Shown here: piece by piece, positions 6,228 through 6,448 of the stretch
Position numbering within the stretch: the stretch's first letter is position 1
Layout of the letters: each line of letters starts with the position of its first letter
Source of the DNA: an uncultured Streptococcus sp.
Lineage (GTDB): Bacteria > Bacillota > Bacilli > Lactobacillales > Streptococcaceae
Reading direction: 5' to 3'
Assembly: GCA_934201655.1 (NCBI GenBank)
Contig: CAKPXD010000083.1
Span: 1-6,448, forward strand
DNA length: 6,448 nucleotides
The notes under the pieces: model-generated
Database searches by the model: none
Told to the model about the DNA's origin: nothing
Seen by the model: the letters and a program-made list of their open reading frames with translations, nothing else
Made by a program: the position numbers and the translations under genes

Positions 6228-6448
6228 ATGTCAACTTTAGATAAAAATCTTTTGCTTGAGATGTTCCGTAAGATGGAAGAAATTCGTCGTATGGACTTAA
6301 AAATCGCTCAATTAGTAAAAAAAGGAAAAGTGCCAGGTATGACGCACTTTTCTGTTGGTGAGGAAGCTGCAAACGTTGGGGCTATGTTAGCTCTAAACGA
6401 AGACGACCTCATAACATCGAACCACCGTGGTCACGGACAAGCCATTGC
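6228..6448 (+). CDS. acoA: E1 alpha subunit of a thiamine-diphosphate 2-oxoacid dehydrogenase (acetoin/pyruvate), start only
   Basis: Open from the ATG to the window edge: 73 codons of an expected ~320. AGAAAGG (6214-6220) lies 7 nt before the start. The visible part is the N-terminal helix region of the E1 alpha (AcoA/PdhA) family, with MTHFSVGEEAANVGAM (38-53) and the conserved SNHRGHGQAI (64-73). The thiamine-diphosphate motif GDG...NN lies beyond the window. With E1 beta, E2 and E3 subunits, normally encoded directly downstream, the complex oxidatively decarboxylates pyruvate or acetoin to acetyl-CoA. The acetoin label is the traditional one in Mitis-group genomes; the complex may in fact be the cell's pyruvate dehydrogenase, and the sequence here cannot decide. 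It is transcribed separately from the MATE gene. Confidence 0.92.
   Translation, partial: MSTLDKNLLLEMFRKMEEIRRMDLKIAQLVKKGKVPGMTHFSVGEEAANVGAMLALNEDDLITSNHRGHGQAI

Noticed and set aside
1..6448. CRISPR array, insertion sequence, phage, tRNA or BOX/RUP repeats
   Set aside because: No regularly spaced repeats, transposase or integrase frames, long terminal inverted repeats or tRNA-like folds were seen on either strand.

Overview
The window reads as chromosomal DNA of a Mitis-group Streptococcus (S. mitis / S. oralis / S. pneumoniae relatives). This rests on low-GC codon use, strong AAGGAG-type ribosome binding sites, and close resemblance, judged from memory and without a search, of Ung, MutX, PyrC, the MATE pump and the start of AcoA to pneumococcal proteins found in the same relative order. 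Small differences from the pneumococcal sequences, and a surface adhesin at the left edge, suggest a commensal relative rather than S. pneumoniae itself.

Layout, left to right. Positions 1-977 (minus strand) hold the first 325 codons of a secreted, probably cell-wall-anchored adhesin of the Cna/SdrG (MSCRAMM) type; its C-terminal part lies outside the window. Positions 978-1499 are an AT-rich divergent intergenic region with a good leftward promoter (1135-1163), an unusual ~150-nt adhesin leader, and a rightward promoter (1430-1458). Then comes a rightward block of housekeeping genes: a YjjG-type HAD nucleotidase (1500-2192), a hairpin fused to a promoter (2191-2225), ung (2254-2907), mutX (2917-3381), pyrC (3394-4662) and a MATE efflux pump (4706-6046). 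A strong intrinsic terminator (6097-6133) closes this block. A new promoter (6163-6191) then drives acoA/pdhA, of which only 73 codons are visible before the window ends.

Functionally, the middle block groups three enzymes that keep damaged or non-canonical nucleotides out of DNA: a pyrimidine nucleotidase, uracil-DNA glycosylase and an 8-oxo-dGTP-type Nudix hydrolase. They sit with the pyrimidine-synthesis enzyme dihydroorotase and an Na+/H+-coupled drug/toxin exporter. The 9-nt and 12-nt gaps make ung-mutX-pyrC a clear operon; the MATE gene follows after 43 nt with a weak ribosome binding site. The adhesin and the 2-oxoacid dehydrogenase gene are separate transcription units.

I saw no CRISPR array, tRNA, rRNA, insertion sequence, phage or toxin-antitoxin system, and no plainly new multi-gene system. 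The least ordinary parts are the adhesin (a latch-trench-like motif and a predicted Lys-Asp-Asn isopeptide triad), its leader with an orphan AGGAGGAGG, and the terminator-promoter fusion before ung.
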